Position numbers and translations under genes: made by a program. A stretch of DNA of 64,000 nucleotides, from the NCBI RefSeq assembly GCF_000682675.1, contig NZ_AWFA01000056.1, positions 1-64,000 on the forward strand. Reading direction: 5' to 3'. This document shows positions 34,741 through 43,890 of this stretch, in pieces (position 1 is the stretch's first letter; every line of letters starts with the position of its first letter). This stretch comes from Hyphomonas pacifica (lineage in GTDB: Bacteria; Pseudomonadota; Alphaproteobacteria; Caulobacterales; Hyphomonadaceae). The notes under the pieces are model-generated. The model ran no database searches and was not told where the DNA came from. It worked only from the letters and a program-made list of their open reading frames with translations.

Positions 34741-36096
34741 TCAGGAATCTCCCTCAGCAGGCAGCAGATGCGCCTCGATATAGTGGCGGTCAGGCCCAAA
34801 CACCTTGCGGACAGCGGCCAGCGCTTCTTCCGTGGTGACGGCGCGGATATTGTCAGGATAGTCCAGCACATCATCGACCGTGCCACCGAGCGCCAGTGTG
34901 GAGCCAAACACATTGGCCATATTGCTCTGGCTATCGCGGGCATAGATCGCGCTCGCGGCCAGCTTGTTGCGCGCGCGTTCGACTTCCTCATCCGTGAAGC
35001 CTTCGGTCAGTACCGCTTCAAGGTCCGTCATGACGGCCATTTCCAGGTCCTCAAGCGACACGCCCGGTGCAGGGCTGGCACTGATAACGGCCGGGCCCTC
35101 ATCATGCAGCGTCGTCCAAGCGAACGTATTCACATTGATTGCAACATTCTGCTCTTCCACCAAAGACTGGTAGAGACGGCTGGTCATGCCGCCGCCCAGA
35201 ACTTCTAGGCCGACATCGAGAGCGTAGGAAAACTCCCTGTCGCGGCTTTCGGATGTGCCATTGTAATAGCGGCTCCAGCTCGGCTGGCGCACTTTCGGAT
35301 CGGAATATTCCAGCTCCTTGGTTTCCGTCAGCAGCGGCACGGATTCCCATTTGCGATTGCCATGGGCGGTGCCGGTCGGCTTGATGCGTCCATAATGCTC
35401 TTCTGCCAGCACGCGGACTTCTTCCGGCGTGACATCCCCGGCAACCACCAGAATGGCATTCTCCGGGCTGTAATATTCCTTGTAGAAGGCCATGCCGTCT
35501 TCCGGTGTCAGCGCGGCGACTTCGTCCATCTTGCCGATAACAGTGATCTCATAGGGGTGCCCCTTCCACAATTCGGAGAGCACCATTTCCTGCAGAATGA
35601 CACCGGGATTGTTGTCGATGCGCTGGCGGCGTTCTTCCTTCACGACGTCGCGTTCAGAAATGAACGGGCCTTCGGGGTCGTCATTGATGATCAGATCCGT
35701 CATGCGCTCAGCTTCCAGCGCCATCATCGTGCCGAGATGCTGCTTGGCCACACGCTCGAAATAGGCCGTATAGTCCCAACTGGTGAACGCGTTGTTCACG
35801 CCGCCATTGCGGGAGACAATGTCATCAAACTCGCCGGGGCCGAGATCATCCGTCTCCTTGAACATAATATGTTCAAACAAGTGCGCGAGGCCGGACTTAC
35901 CGGGGGCCTCATCAACAGCGCCGACCTTGTACCAGACCATATGTGTGACAACGGGCGCGCGGTGATCAGGCACGACCACCACTTCCATGCCATTGTCCAG
36001 GCTGAATATGGTCGGGGCCCAGTCCGTATCATCCGCGCTGGCAGTAGACAGGACAGCCGAGAGCGCAAAAAGCCCCCCGGTGAGTATCCGTTTCAT
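34741..36096 (-). CDS. M16-family zinc metallopeptidase, active subunit
   Basis: A 451-residue exported pitrilysin-type protease: signal MKRILTGGLFALSAVLSTASA, then the inverted zinc motif HLFEH at 72-76 and the downstream third-ligand Glu in ERDVVKEERRQR. The partner gene directly after it encodes the non-catalytic half. The pair lies downstream of lspA and bamF, as in many alphaproteobacteria, which points to envelope protein turnover. Substrate unknown. Confidence 0.92.
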   Translation of the reverse strand: MKRILTGGLFALSAVLSTASADDTDWAPTIFSLDNGMEVVVVPDHRAPVVTHMVWYKVGAVDEAPGKSGLAHLFEHIMFKETDDLGPGEFDDIVSRNGGVNNAFTSWDYTAYFERVAKQHLGTMMALEAERMTDLIINDDPEGPFISERDVVKEERRQRIDNNPGVILQEMVLSELWKGHPYEITVIGKMDEVAALTPEDGMAFYKEYYSPENAILVVAGDVTPEEVRVLAEEHYGRIKPTGTAHGNRKWESVPLLTETKELEYSDPKVRQPSWSRYYNGTSESRDREFSYALDVGLEVLGGGMTSRLYQSLVEEQNVAINVNTFAWTTLHDEGPAVISASPAPGVSLEDLEMAVMTDLEAVLTEGFTDEEVERARNKLAASAIYARDSQSNMANVFGSTLALGGTVDDVLDYPDNIRAVTTEEALAAVRKVFGPDRHYIEAHLLPAEGDS

Positions 36097-36145
36097 GGGC
36101 TTTCTTCCTCTCAGATGTCGAGATTATGCATATTGGTCAGGCGTC

Positions 36146-36640
36146 TCAGGTTCCTGGCAGCTTGATGCGGGCTTTTTCATTGGTCCGCTCGATGGTGACT
36201 TCTTCGCCGCCGGTCGCGCTATCGCTTTCCAGTCCGGCAATCGTCTCTTCGTCATCGCTACGCCAGAAGAGGATACGATCCGCAATGCTCTTGGGCTTAC
36301 GAAGCGTCTTGGTCTCTTCATAGTCCACTTCAGTGCGAATGATCGGATCAACCGCATTGGCATTCGCGGCAGCGACAAGAGCGCGCTCGGATGCACTGGC
36401 ATCCTGGCCAATCGTTGTGCCAAAGGCTGTCGCCGTCTCATTGCGCGAGCCATCCAGTTCCGGTGGCAAAGATCCCCCAGCCGATGGCGGACGCAGCTTG
36501 TAGTTTGGCGGAACAGTCAGTGGCGCCATTGTGACGACGCGGAACTCGTCCGGTGTGCGTGCGCCACTGCCGGAAGAGGTGCAGGCTGTTGACGCGGCAA
36601 CCGCTACGCCTGCAGCAAGAAGGAAAATCTGTTTCTTCAT
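36146..36640 (-). CDS. bamF: DUF3035 lipoprotein, BamF-type outer-membrane assembly factor
   Basis: A 164-residue lipoprotein whose family was described in Caulobacter as an accessory subunit of the BAM complex. MKKQIFLLAAGVAVAASTAC ends in the likely lipidated Cys20, although the -3 residue is Ser instead of Leu. The family core TPDEFRVVTMAPLTVPPNYKL and the following RPPSAG are clear. The rest is low-complexity and probably extended. It sits between lspA and the M16 pair on the same strand; lspA itself would process it. Confidence 0.82.
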   Translation of the reverse strand: MKKQIFLLAAGVAVAASTACTSSGSGARTPDEFRVVTMAPLTVPPNYKLRPPSAGGSLPPELDGSRNETATAFGTTIGQDASASERALVAAANANAVDPIIRTEVDYEETKTLRKPKSIADRILFWRSDDEETIAGLESDSATGGEEVTIERTNEKARIKLPGT

Positions 36641-36670
36641 ATCAGGGCGTCCTCGCCTTCACATTAACTA

Positions 36671-37198
36671 TTACTCAGGCTGTTTACCGGCCTGTTTACG
36701 GCCTGACAGTACGAACTGGTCAACAAACAGCAAGACCGCACCGACACTAATTGCAGCATCGGCCACGTTGAAGACCCACGGGAAATGTAGCGCCCCGGCA
36801 TTGATAAAGTCTACAACCGCACCAAAGCGTACCCGGTCAATCAGGTTTCCAAAGGCCCCGCCGACAACAAGTGCCAACGAGAGGCGGAGCAGCCAGCCCT
36901 GCGCATGGCGTACCAGCCAGTACAGAAAGCCAATGGCAATCACCAGCATCAGGATCGCCAGGATCCACCGCCCAATCCCTTCGGACTGAAACATGCCATA
37001 GCTCATGCCCCGGTTCCACACCATGGTCACATCAATTGGCCCAGCCACAGGAATATGACCGCAGCGCGTCAGGCCATCCAGACAGGGAATCGCGTTGAGG
37101 CGTGGCTCATTCAGCACGAGCCATTTCGACCACTGGTCCACAACAACGACAAGCGGAATGAGCGCCAGCGCCCAGATATAGCCGGGTTTCAACTTCAT
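36671..37198 (-). CDS. lspA: Lipoprotein signal peptidase LspA
   Basis: Aspartic membrane protease of 175 residues that removes signal peptides from prolipoproteins. Four membrane helices are evident. The catalytic aspartates are Asp121 in GNLIDRV and Asp147 in FNVADAAI, and the first-loop Asp21 in VVDQWSK is conserved. It lies 61 bp downstream of ileS and 30 bp before bamF. Many lipoproteins encoded in this window are its expected substrates. Confidence 0.96.
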   Translation of the reverse strand: MKLKPGYIWALALIPLVVVVDQWSKWLVLNEPRLNAIPCLDGLTRCGHIPVAGPIDVTMVWNRGMSYGMFQSEGIGRWILAILMLVIAIGFLYWLVRHAQGWLLRLSLALVVGGAFGNLIDRVRFGAVVDFINAGALHFPWVFNVADAAISVGAVLLFVDQFVLSGRKQAGKQPE

Positions 37199-37259
37199 GC
37201 CCGGCAGATTGCAGCTTCAGGCGATGCAATCAAGCGATTCTGAGCACTTCGCCCACGGC

Positions 37260-40247
37260 TCATCCTGCCACCTTGTCCCAAGCCTTTACGGCCAGGGCAT
37301 CACGCGGCGTGATATCGGGGAAATTCGGGTCTGCGGTTGCCGGGTCAAAATACTTCCAGCTGCGGCGGCATTTGATGCCGTCTGCCTTCTCCGGATACAC
37401 GATCACGCCGCTTGTATCGTCCAGCGTGAACCCACCGCCATCGCCGCTGGCTGAATGAATCAGCTCTGCACCGGATGTGATGAACAGGTCTGCCGGGTCT
37501 TCGCCCTTGAACGCGTCGATCAGCGCCTCGTCAGCGATGTAGACTTTCGGAGCGGCTTCCAGCGATGCGCCGATGCGCTTTTCCCGGCGCTCAATTTCCA
37601 GCGCGCCTGTCACGACGCGGCGGACGGTGAAGATCTTCGCCCAGCGGGCGGCAAGGTCTGAATTCAGCCAGCCTTCGGGCGTTTCCGGAAATTGCAACAG
37701 GTGCACAGATTCCGCGCGGGATTTCAGATGGCTTTCCAAAAAGGCCTCTTCCATCGTGAACGGCATGACCGGCGCCAGCCAGGTCAGCAGGCGCTCCAGA
37801 ACGGCGGCCATGACGGTGCGCGCCGCGCGGCGGCGATTGCCATACCCGGCCGTCTCGTCATCCCAGGCTGACAGGGTCTCAAAGCGTGGGTCGCAATAGA
37901 GGCTGTCCTTGCGGATGTCGAAATAGACCGCCGATAGGTCCACGCCGCAGAAATTGATCAGCAGCGCCATGATGCGCTTGAAGTCATATACCGTGTAGGC
38001 CGCGCGAATTTGCTGGTCGAGCTCAGCCAGGCGATGAAGCACCCAGCGCTCAAGGCTCGGCATGTTTTCCTTCGGCAGGGCCTCGTTTTCCGTCCAGCCA
38101 TCCAGCGCGCCGAGCAGATAGCGCACCGTGTTGCGCAGCTTGCGATAGGTCTCGACCGAGCCCTTGATGATCTCGTCAGAGATGCGAAGGTCTTCAGTAT
38201 AATCACCCGAGGCCGTCCAGATACGGAGGATCTCGATGCCATACTGCTTCTGGATCTCTTCCGGCTCGATCGTATTGCCGATCGACTTCGACATTTTCTT
38301 GCCCTGGGAGTCGACGATGAAGCCGTGCGTCAGAACCTGCTTGTAAGGCGCAATGCCGCGGGTCGCGCAGCATTCCAGCAAGGAAGACTGGAACCAGCCC
38401 CGGTGCTGGTCAGACCCTTCCATGTATAGGTTCGCCTGCCCGGTCTCGGCATCAATGAGGCCGCGCTCGCGCAGCGCAAAGGCATGCGTCGTGCCGCTAT
38501 CGAACCAGACGTCCAGAACGTCCGTTACCTTGTCCCAGTCATCCGCAGACAATCCGAGCGGAGACAGGAAGTCTTCCGCAGGCGTATCGAACCACGCCTC
38601 AACCCCGCCGGCAGCGATGGCAGACTTGATCGCTTCGTTCAACTGGTCGGCTTGCGCTTGCGGCAAGGCAGCCGTGTGCGGCTGGCCTTCCTTATTAACG
38701 AAGATGGTGATCGGCACACCCCAGTTGCGCTGGCGGGAGATCAGCCAGTCCGGGCGTCCTTCGACCATGGATTGCAGGCGGTTACGGCCCACGGCAGGGA
38801 AGAATTCCGTATCTTCGATAGCTTTGAGCGCGTTCTCCCGCAGCGTCTTGCCGTTCGGGCCGGGCTTGTCCATCGAGATGAACCATTGCGGCGTCGCGCG
38901 GCGGATGACCGGCGCCTTGGAGCGCCAGGAGTGCGCATCGCGGATCGTCGTGATGCCACGCGCAAGCAGATTGCCGCTTTCGGCCAGCAGACGGATCACT
39001 TCAGAGTTCGCCTTGCCGGGCTCCCCGCGTTTCTTGCCACTGGTGCGGATGATGTCGAGCCCCTGCAGCACGTCCGGAAGCTCCGGATGCTGATAGGCGC
39101 CATCCGGGTTTACGATGTCGCGGATTTCAGATGCTTTGCGGCCAGACGCCACCCAGACATTGAAGTCATCCTCACCATGCGCCGGTGCCGTGTGCACGAA
39201 TCCCGTACCGGCATCGTCCGTAACGTGATCACCGGCGAGCATAGCCACATCGTGCTGGAAGAACGGGTCCATGTTAGCCAACGGGTGCGTCAACGACCCG
39301 AGGCTTGCCGGGTCAATATCCTCAACACGTTTGAAGGATTTCACCTTCGCGCCGTCCATTACGCCCTGCGCCAGCTTGTCGGCCATGATCAAACGGTCGC
39401 CCGCTGTCGCATAGGGCGGGAAGCCAAGCTCTTCCTCGGTCATGACCTCTTCGACCTCGAACAGACCGTAGGAGATGTCAGTGCTATAGGAGACAGCCTG
39501 GTTGGCCGGGATTGTCCAGGGGGTTGTTGTCCAGATCACCAGCTTGGCACCATCCCCGCGGGACGGGACGCCGAAGGTTACCCAGATCACCGGCACCTTG
39601 CGATCCTGGTATTCCACTTCCGCTTCGGCGAGCGCGGTGCGCTCTACGGGGCTCCACATGATCGGTTTCGCGCCGCGCACGAGAGACCCGGTCATCGCCA
39701 TGCGCAGGAACTCGCCGACGATGGAGGCTTCGCTCTCGAACTTCATCGTCAGGTATGGATTGTCCCATTCACCCTCGATGCCGAGATTGCGGAATTCCTG
39801 TTTCTGGATGTCGACCCATTTTTCGGCATAGGCACGGCAGGCAGCGCGGAACTCTCCCGGCGGCACGTCATCCTTTGTCTTGCCCCTGGAGCGGAACTCT
39901 TCTTCCACTTTCCATTCGATGGGCAGGCCGTGGCAGTCCCAGCCCGGCAGATAGGCCGCATCATAGCCCGCCATCTGGTGGCTGCGGACGATGATGTCCT
40001 TGACGATCTTGTTCATCGCCGTGCCGAGGTGAATGTGCCCGTTCGCATAGGGCGGGCCATCATGCAGTATCCACTGCTCAGCCCCGCGTGCCTTCGCATC
40101 GGCGCGCAGCTTTTCGTACAGTTTCAGGTCATCCCAGCGCTTGATCCAGTCGGGTTCGCGCTTGGGCAGGCCGCCCCGCATCGGAAACTCGGTGGCAGGC
40201 AGGAACAGCGTATCGCGGTAATCGCGGGCAGTCAGGGAATCGGTCAT
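37260..40247 (-). CDS. ileS: Isoleucyl-tRNA synthetase IleS
   Basis: Charges tRNA-Ile; class I synthetase of 995 residues. The ATP motif PYANGHIHLG is at 66-75, an editing CP1 domain fills the middle, and KMSKS is near 650. Start ATG 40247 gives MTDSLTARDYRDTLFLP, the normal N-terminus; 22 upstream codons of open frame are not conserved. The C-terminal zinc finger is degenerate: CRRSWKYF stands where C-x2-C-W is expected and no second Cys pair follows. Confidence 0.97.
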   Translation of the reverse strand: MTDSLTARDYRDTLFLPATEFPMRGGLPKREPDWIKRWDDLKLYEKLRADAKARGAEQWILHDGPPYANGHIHLGTAMNKIVKDIIVRSHQMAGYDAAYLPGWDCHGLPIEWKVEEEFRSRGKTKDDVPPGEFRAACRAYAEKWVDIQKQEFRNLGIEGEWDNPYLTMKFESEASIVGEFLRMAMTGSLVRGAKPIMWSPVERTALAEAEVEYQDRKVPVIWVTFGVPSRGDGAKLVIWTTTPWTIPANQAVSYSTDISYGLFEVEEVMTEEELGFPPYATAGDRLIMADKLAQGVMDGAKVKSFKRVEDIDPASLGSLTHPLANMDPFFQHDVAMLAGDHVTDDAGTGFVHTAPAHGEDDFNVWVASGRKASEIRDIVNPDGAYQHPELPDVLQGLDIIRTSGKKRGEPGKANSEVIRLLAESGNLLARGITTIRDAHSWRSKAPVIRRATPQWFISMDKPGPNGKTLRENALKAIEDTEFFPAVGRNRLQSMVEGRPDWLISRQRNWGVPITIFVNKEGQPHTAALPQAQADQLNEAIKSAIAAGGVEAWFDTPAEDFLSPLGLSADDWDKVTDVLDVWFDSGTTHAFALRERGLIDAETGQANLYMEGSDQHRGWFQSSLLECCATRGIAPYKQVLTHGFIVDSQGKKMSKSIGNTIEPEEIQKQYGIEILRIWTASGDYTEDLRISDEIIKGSVETYRKLRNTVRYLLGALDGWTENEALPKENMPSLERWVLHRLAELDQQIRAAYTVYDFKRIMALLINFCGVDLSAVYFDIRKDSLYCDPRFETLSAWDDETAGYGNRRRAARTVMAAVLERLLTWLAPVMPFTMEEAFLESHLKSRAESVHLLQFPETPEGWLNSDLAARWAKIFTVRRVVTGALEIERREKRIGASLEAAPKVYIADEALIDAFKGEDPADLFITSGAELIHSASGDGGGFTLDDTSGVIVYPEKADGIKCRRSWKYFDPATADPNFPDITPRDALAVKAWDKVAG

Positions 40248-40405
40248 TTCGGGCCTATGGCAGTTTTGGCGTGTTTTACGGAAATGCCGGGCAATGGCCA
40301 CGGCTTTTTTCATGTTTGCAGAGCATGAGTTCCCGGCTTCGCGGCCCCATCGAACGGGTCAGCGCGCAGCCGGGCGGCTAATTCGTATGCAGCAAATCCG
40401 TGCCA

Positions 40406-40424
40406 TGCTGCTTGCCTAGCAGCA
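40406..40424. repeat. 7-bp hairpin downstream of YbjN-like gene
   Basis: TGCTGCT and AGCAGCA pair around a five-base loop, 16 bp past the stop of the leftward YbjN-domain gene. No U-run follows on that strand, so it is at best a weak terminator. Confidence 0.35.
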
Positions 40425-40440
40425 CAGACATAAGAAGTCA

Positions 40441-40959
40441 CTATTGGGGCGCATCTTGCGGAAAGGCCTGCAAGCGCTCGGATACCTTGCCGCACAGGAG
40501 GTGGAACACATTCGCATTCTCGATCAAATTCGCCCAGGTGACCCCATTGTCCAGGATCACATAGCGAGAGACATGCACCGTATTGTCATCCGCCTTGTAT
40601 AACGAGATCGCTGCATAATCCCGGTCAATATCCATGACCTCCGCCACACTGGCGCGGCTTGAGTAGACGGCCATGAACTCAACGCCCCGGCAATCACGGC
40701 CGTCTGCTCCGGCGCACACCGTATAGGCCCCAAAGGTCAAACCATTAGGCATCTGGCCGAAGATAAAAGGCTCCCCTTCGGCATTTTCGCCTGCGGCCAT
40801 GAAGGTGGCGCCCAGATCGTTCAGCAGCAGCTGCAGATCATCCAATGTTACGGAATGAACCAGGAAATAGGAAGACCGCTCCGTTTCAGCGGAGACATCA
40901 GCGTGCGCTGGTACACACATCGCCAGCACAATCCCTGCACACATCACCTGTTTCAGCAC
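40441..40959 (-). CDS. YbjN-domain exported protein
   Basis: A 172-residue protein with a signal peptide ending CVPAHA and a YbjN-like core: HSVTLDDLQLLLNDLGATF, a beta region with CAGADGRDC, then RDYAAISLYKADDNTVHVSRY. YbjN folds are chaperone-like and often regulatory, but no specific role is known here. The start is taken as GTG 40959, with AGAGG seven bases upstream; a TTG two codons earlier is too close to that site. It interrupts the usual ribF-ileS adjacency. Confidence 0.75.
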   Translation of the reverse strand: MLKQVMCAGIVLAMCVPAHADVSAETERSSYFLVHSVTLDDLQLLLNDLGATFMAAGENAEGEPFIFGQMPNGLTFGAYTVCAGADGRDCRGVEFMAVYSSRASVAEVMDIDRDYAAISLYKADDNTVHVSRYVILDNGVTWANLIENANVFHLLCGKVSERLQAFPQDAPQ

Positions 40960-41042
40960 ACCCAAACCTCTGCCTCATTTCCAAGCAGAATCTAGGTAAA
41001 GAATGCGGCAGTGGTTTGACGATACGGCTTTCTAAATATGGC

Positions 41043-41957
41043 CTAAAGGCGGGATTTCGCCTCAATCACATCCCGGCCCATCTGGTCGATCATCAGGTCG
41101 ATCGTGTCGAATTTCAGCTCAGGCCGCAGGAAAGACACGACCTCTACCTCCAGCCAAGCCCCATAGATATCCCGATCAAAATCAAAGATGTGCGTTTCGA
41201 ACAGTGGATCACGAAGGCCCGTGGTGGGCGTGCGGCCGAAATTGGCCACGCCATCAAGCCAGTCTCCAGAGCGGTTGACCCTCGCCCGCACGGCATACAC
41301 ACCATGCTTGGGGTGAACCAGTTCGCCCATCTGGATGTTTGCCGTCGGAAACCCGAACTTCCGGCCATTGCGCTCACCTGAAACAACCGGGCCATCAGCG
41401 ATCCAGTTATAACCGAGTATATCCGCCGCGACTTCAGGCTCCCCCGCTCTCAGGGCTTCGCGGATCGCAGTCGAAGACGCCTTGGCATCATGCTCCTGCA
41501 CTTCCTCGACAATTGTAACGCCAAATCCAAGCGCGCGGCCAAGGCTGGAAAGCCTCTGCGCATGCCCCATGCGGCCCCGACCGAAGCGAAAATCAAAGCC
41601 GACAGCCACGTGGCTGATGCCCAGCCCTTCGACCAGAACCTGGCGGACGAATTCTTCGTCCGTCTTGGCTGCCATTTCGCCATTGAACGGCAGCTCGAAA
41701 ACCGAATCCGCGCCCAGCGCAAGAATCGCGGTATCGCGGCGCTCAGGCCGGAGAATTCGGAAGGGCGGATCACCGGGCCGGAAATACGCCCGAGGGGGCG
41801 GCTCAAAAGTGGCCACGGAGAATTTGCCGCCACCAGCTTTCGCTGCCGCTGCAATGACCGTCCGATGACCTACATGCAGACCATCAAAATTGCCCAGCGC
41901 AATGGACGCTCCGCGCGCTTTTTCAGGCAATCCGCGATAGTCTGCGTAAATCGTCAT
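41043..41957 (-). CDS. ribF: Bifunctional riboflavin kinase/FAD synthetase RibF
   Basis: Makes FMN and then FAD from riboflavin, 304 residues. The N-terminal adenylyltransferase domain shows LGNFDGLHVGHR at 21-32; the C-terminal kinase domain shows GRKFGFPTANI near 200 and HPKHGVYAVRA after it. Its start overlaps the MaoC-like gene stop by one base (TAATG). The order ribF then ileS then lspA is widespread in proteobacteria. Confidence 0.95.
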   Translation of the reverse strand: MTIYADYRGLPEKARGASIALGNFDGLHVGHRTVIAAAAKAGGGKFSVATFEPPPRAYFRPGDPPFRILRPERRDTAILALGADSVFELPFNGEMAAKTDEEFVRQVLVEGLGISHVAVGFDFRFGRGRMGHAQRLSSLGRALGFGVTIVEEVQEHDAKASSTAIREALRAGEPEVAADILGYNWIADGPVVSGERNGRKFGFPTANIQMGELVHPKHGVYAVRARVNRSGDWLDGVANFGRTPTTGLRDPLFETHIFDFDRDIYGAWLEVEVVSFLRPELKFDTIDLMIDQMGRDVIEAKSRL

Positions 41958-42388
41958 TATGCGTCCCGGCTGGGGGCGACGACTTCAGCTTCGCCGGTGA
42001 TTACCCGCTTGCCGTCAACTGTGCATTCCACTTTCAGGGTGACGCGATTCCCACGGTCTTTCTTTTCGGCCACCTCGGCGCGCACTGTCACTTCGTCACC
42101 AATGTGAACGGGGCGTTTGAAGCGCATGGACAGCCCGATGAAGATGGCGCCCGGGCCTGGCAGATTATTGCCCAGAATGCCGGAAATGTAGCTGGCGGTC
42201 AGCGCACCATGGGCGATGCGCTTGCCAAAGACAGTTTTCGCCGCAAACTCGTCGGACATATGAAGCGGGTTGAAATCCCCGGACACTTCAGCAAAGCGCT
42301 GAATGTCGTTTTCGGTGATAGTGTGCACAGTCTCATGGGCCATGCCGATCTCAAGATCTTCGTACTTATATCCGGTGAATGCGCTCAT
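41957..42388 (-). CDS. MaoC-like (R)-specific enoyl-CoA hydratase
   Basis: Hotdog-fold hydratase of 143 residues adding water to 2-enoyl-CoA to give (R)-3-hydroxyacyl-CoA. The catalytic Asp38 and His43 are in SGDFNPLHMSDEFA, followed by the RIAHGAL loop. Length and the single hotdog domain match PhaJ-like enzymes that can feed polyhydroxyalkanoate or fatty acid synthesis. It is coupled to ribF by a one-base overlap, with no obvious shared pathway. Confidence 0.9.
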   Translation of the reverse strand: MSAFTGYKYEDLEIGMAHETVHTITENDIQRFAEVSGDFNPLHMSDEFAAKTVFGKRIAHGALTASYISGILGNNLPGPGAIFIGLSMRFKRPVHIGDEVTVRAEVAEKKDRGNRVTLKVECTVDGKRVITGEAEVVAPSRDA

Positions 42389-42446
42389 CCGACTCGGGCT
42401 CCTGATTGTTTTCCGGAAATTTCGTTACACGCTGCAACGCAGCACG

Positions 42447-43298
42447 TCACCATCTGAGGCCAGTCATCGCGTAAGTCGCAGTTTCTCCATAGTCGTCGAG
42501 CAGGTCTGTCACTTCGGCTTTGAAGTCTTCGCCATGCTCCTTCAGGCCGGTACCGACATACAGCCGGTCGAGGCCCTGCTGACGCGCGCCGCGCATGTCT
42601 GTTGCCGGGCTGTCCCCAATACACAAAATGCGAGACTTGTCGGCTGCGGCCTCGCCCAGACGCTCCAGACAAAGCCGGTAAATCGCCGCGTGAGGCTTTC
42701 CGGGATAGATGACCTCTCCGCCAAGATCTTCGTAAATCTCCGCCAGCGCGCCTGCGCACCAAAGCAGCTTGCCGCCCACACGCACCTGCTTGTCAGGATT
42801 GGCGCAGATCATTGGCACTCCCCTGTCGACACCCGGTTGCAACTCGTCGCGATATTGAGACGGGTGATCGCGCAGCTGGTCCCGCAGACCGATGCAGAGC
42901 AGCAGGTCGGCCTCTTCCGGTTCGCCAAAACTCAGGTCCAGGCCCTCATAAAGGAACTTGTCACGCTCCCAGCCGGAATCGGCTCCCATACGCCAGATTC
43001 TCTTGTCGCGATGGCGCGCCAGCACGGTACGTGTTGCATCGCCGGAAGACACGCAATCATCATAGACGGTATCCGGTACCCCCAGGGGCTCGAACAGGTC
43101 CACAACTTGCGCCTTCGGAACAGGTGCATTGGTGATCAGGCAGACTTTGCCGCCGCCCTTGCGGAAATTGGTCAGCGCATCGCAAGCCTCATCAAAGGCC
43201 TGGCGTCCATTGTGGATAACGCCCCACACATCACACAGAATGCCGTCATAATGGCTCGCGATCTCGGACAGTCCGCCCGGAAACTTCAAATCAGTCAT
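42447..43298 (-). CDS. TIGR01459-family HAD hydrolase
   Basis: A 283-residue member of the HAD IIA group related to NagD and eukaryotic phosphoglycolate phosphatase. The nucleophile motif is CDVWGVIHNG (Asp23), in which Trp replaces the usual second Asp, as is normal for this subfamily. Motif II is in CLITNAPVPK, the Lys of motif III in PGKPHAAIYRLCL, and motif IV in CIGDSPATDMRGA. It is found in alphaproteobacteria; the physiological substrate is not known. It lies 58 bp before the MaoC gene. Confidence 0.88.
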   Translation of the reverse strand: MTDLKFPGGLSEIASHYDGILCDVWGVIHNGRQAFDEACDALTNFRKGGGKVCLITNAPVPKAQVVDLFEPLGVPDTVYDDCVSSGDATRTVLARHRDKRIWRMGADSGWERDKFLYEGLDLSFGEPEEADLLLCIGLRDQLRDHPSQYRDELQPGVDRGVPMICANPDKQVRVGGKLLWCAGALAEIYEDLGGEVIYPGKPHAAIYRLCLERLGEAAADKSRILCIGDSPATDMRGARQQGLDRLYVGTGLKEHGEDFKAEVTDLLDDYGETATYAMTGLRW

Positions 43299-43329
43299 AT
43301 CAGCGAGGTAGGCTCAGCCGCCGCACGGG

Positions 43330-43827
43330 TCAATCGCCGATGCCGCAGGCCTTCGCTGGCAACGGGTTCAGCCGCCAGTGCACCGCTGTCGGGATCGCAA
43401 TATTGTGCGCGTAGAAGCAGCCCTTCAGGCGCGTGAGGTGACCAAAGCCGTCATCAGAGATCAGATTCGGCCTGTAATTGCAGGACAGCAAATTCGCGGC
43501 GTGCGTATCCGGATCCCCTATGCGGACTTCCAGCAGCATATGGTTGGAACCAGTTTTGACCATCACGGTCTCGGCTTCCACAGCCCCGAACTCACACCCT
43601 TCCAGCGTGCGCCATGTGCCATCGGCCAGCTTGATGCCAGGGTCCATATCCGAAGCGATGCTGAGATCCAGCAGGACAATGCCTTCTTCCATATTCTGAA
43701 GCGCTTCGGGTGCCTCAAACTCCACCGGTCCCGGCAGGTCTGCTGTAATCCCCTGCACGCCTGGAGCCTCTGCCGTGGCGAAGCCACAAAGGCCCGTGAT
43801 CAAGGCAATCGGAATAAGTCGCATCAT
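43330..43827 (-). CDS. Exported protein of unknown function
   Basis: A 165-residue protein with signal peptide MMRLIPIALITGLCGFATAEA. The mature part is beta-rich and has four Cys (EGCEFG, LLSCNY, KGCFYA, KACGIGD), likely two disulfides, consistent with a periplasmic home. GGAGG sits five bases before ATG 43827; the next codon is also ATG, so the start may be three bases later. No family recognised. Confidence 0.7.
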   Translation of the reverse strand: MMRLIPIALITGLCGFATAEAPGVQGITADLPGPVEFEAPEALQNMEEGIVLLDLSIASDMDPGIKLADGTWRTLEGCEFGAVEAETVMVKTGSNHMLLEVRIGDPDTHAANLLSCNYRPNLISDDGFGHLTRLKGCFYAHNIAIPTAVHWRLNPLPAKACGIGD

Positions 43828-43890
43828 GTCCACCTCCACATCAGAAGGGAGAAGACATCAGGAATCGGGCAAATTGAGGGAGCGGACGGA

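Noticed and set aside
38484-40328. 614-codon open frame on the plus strand
   Set aside because: It lies fully antisense to ileS, has Arg/His/Gln-rich shadow composition, no ribosome site and no recognisable domain. High GC third positions commonly keep such frames open.
40248-40440. T-box or other leader RNA upstream of ileS
   Set aside because: No T-box sequence, specifier loop or terminator is visible in the 193-bp gap.
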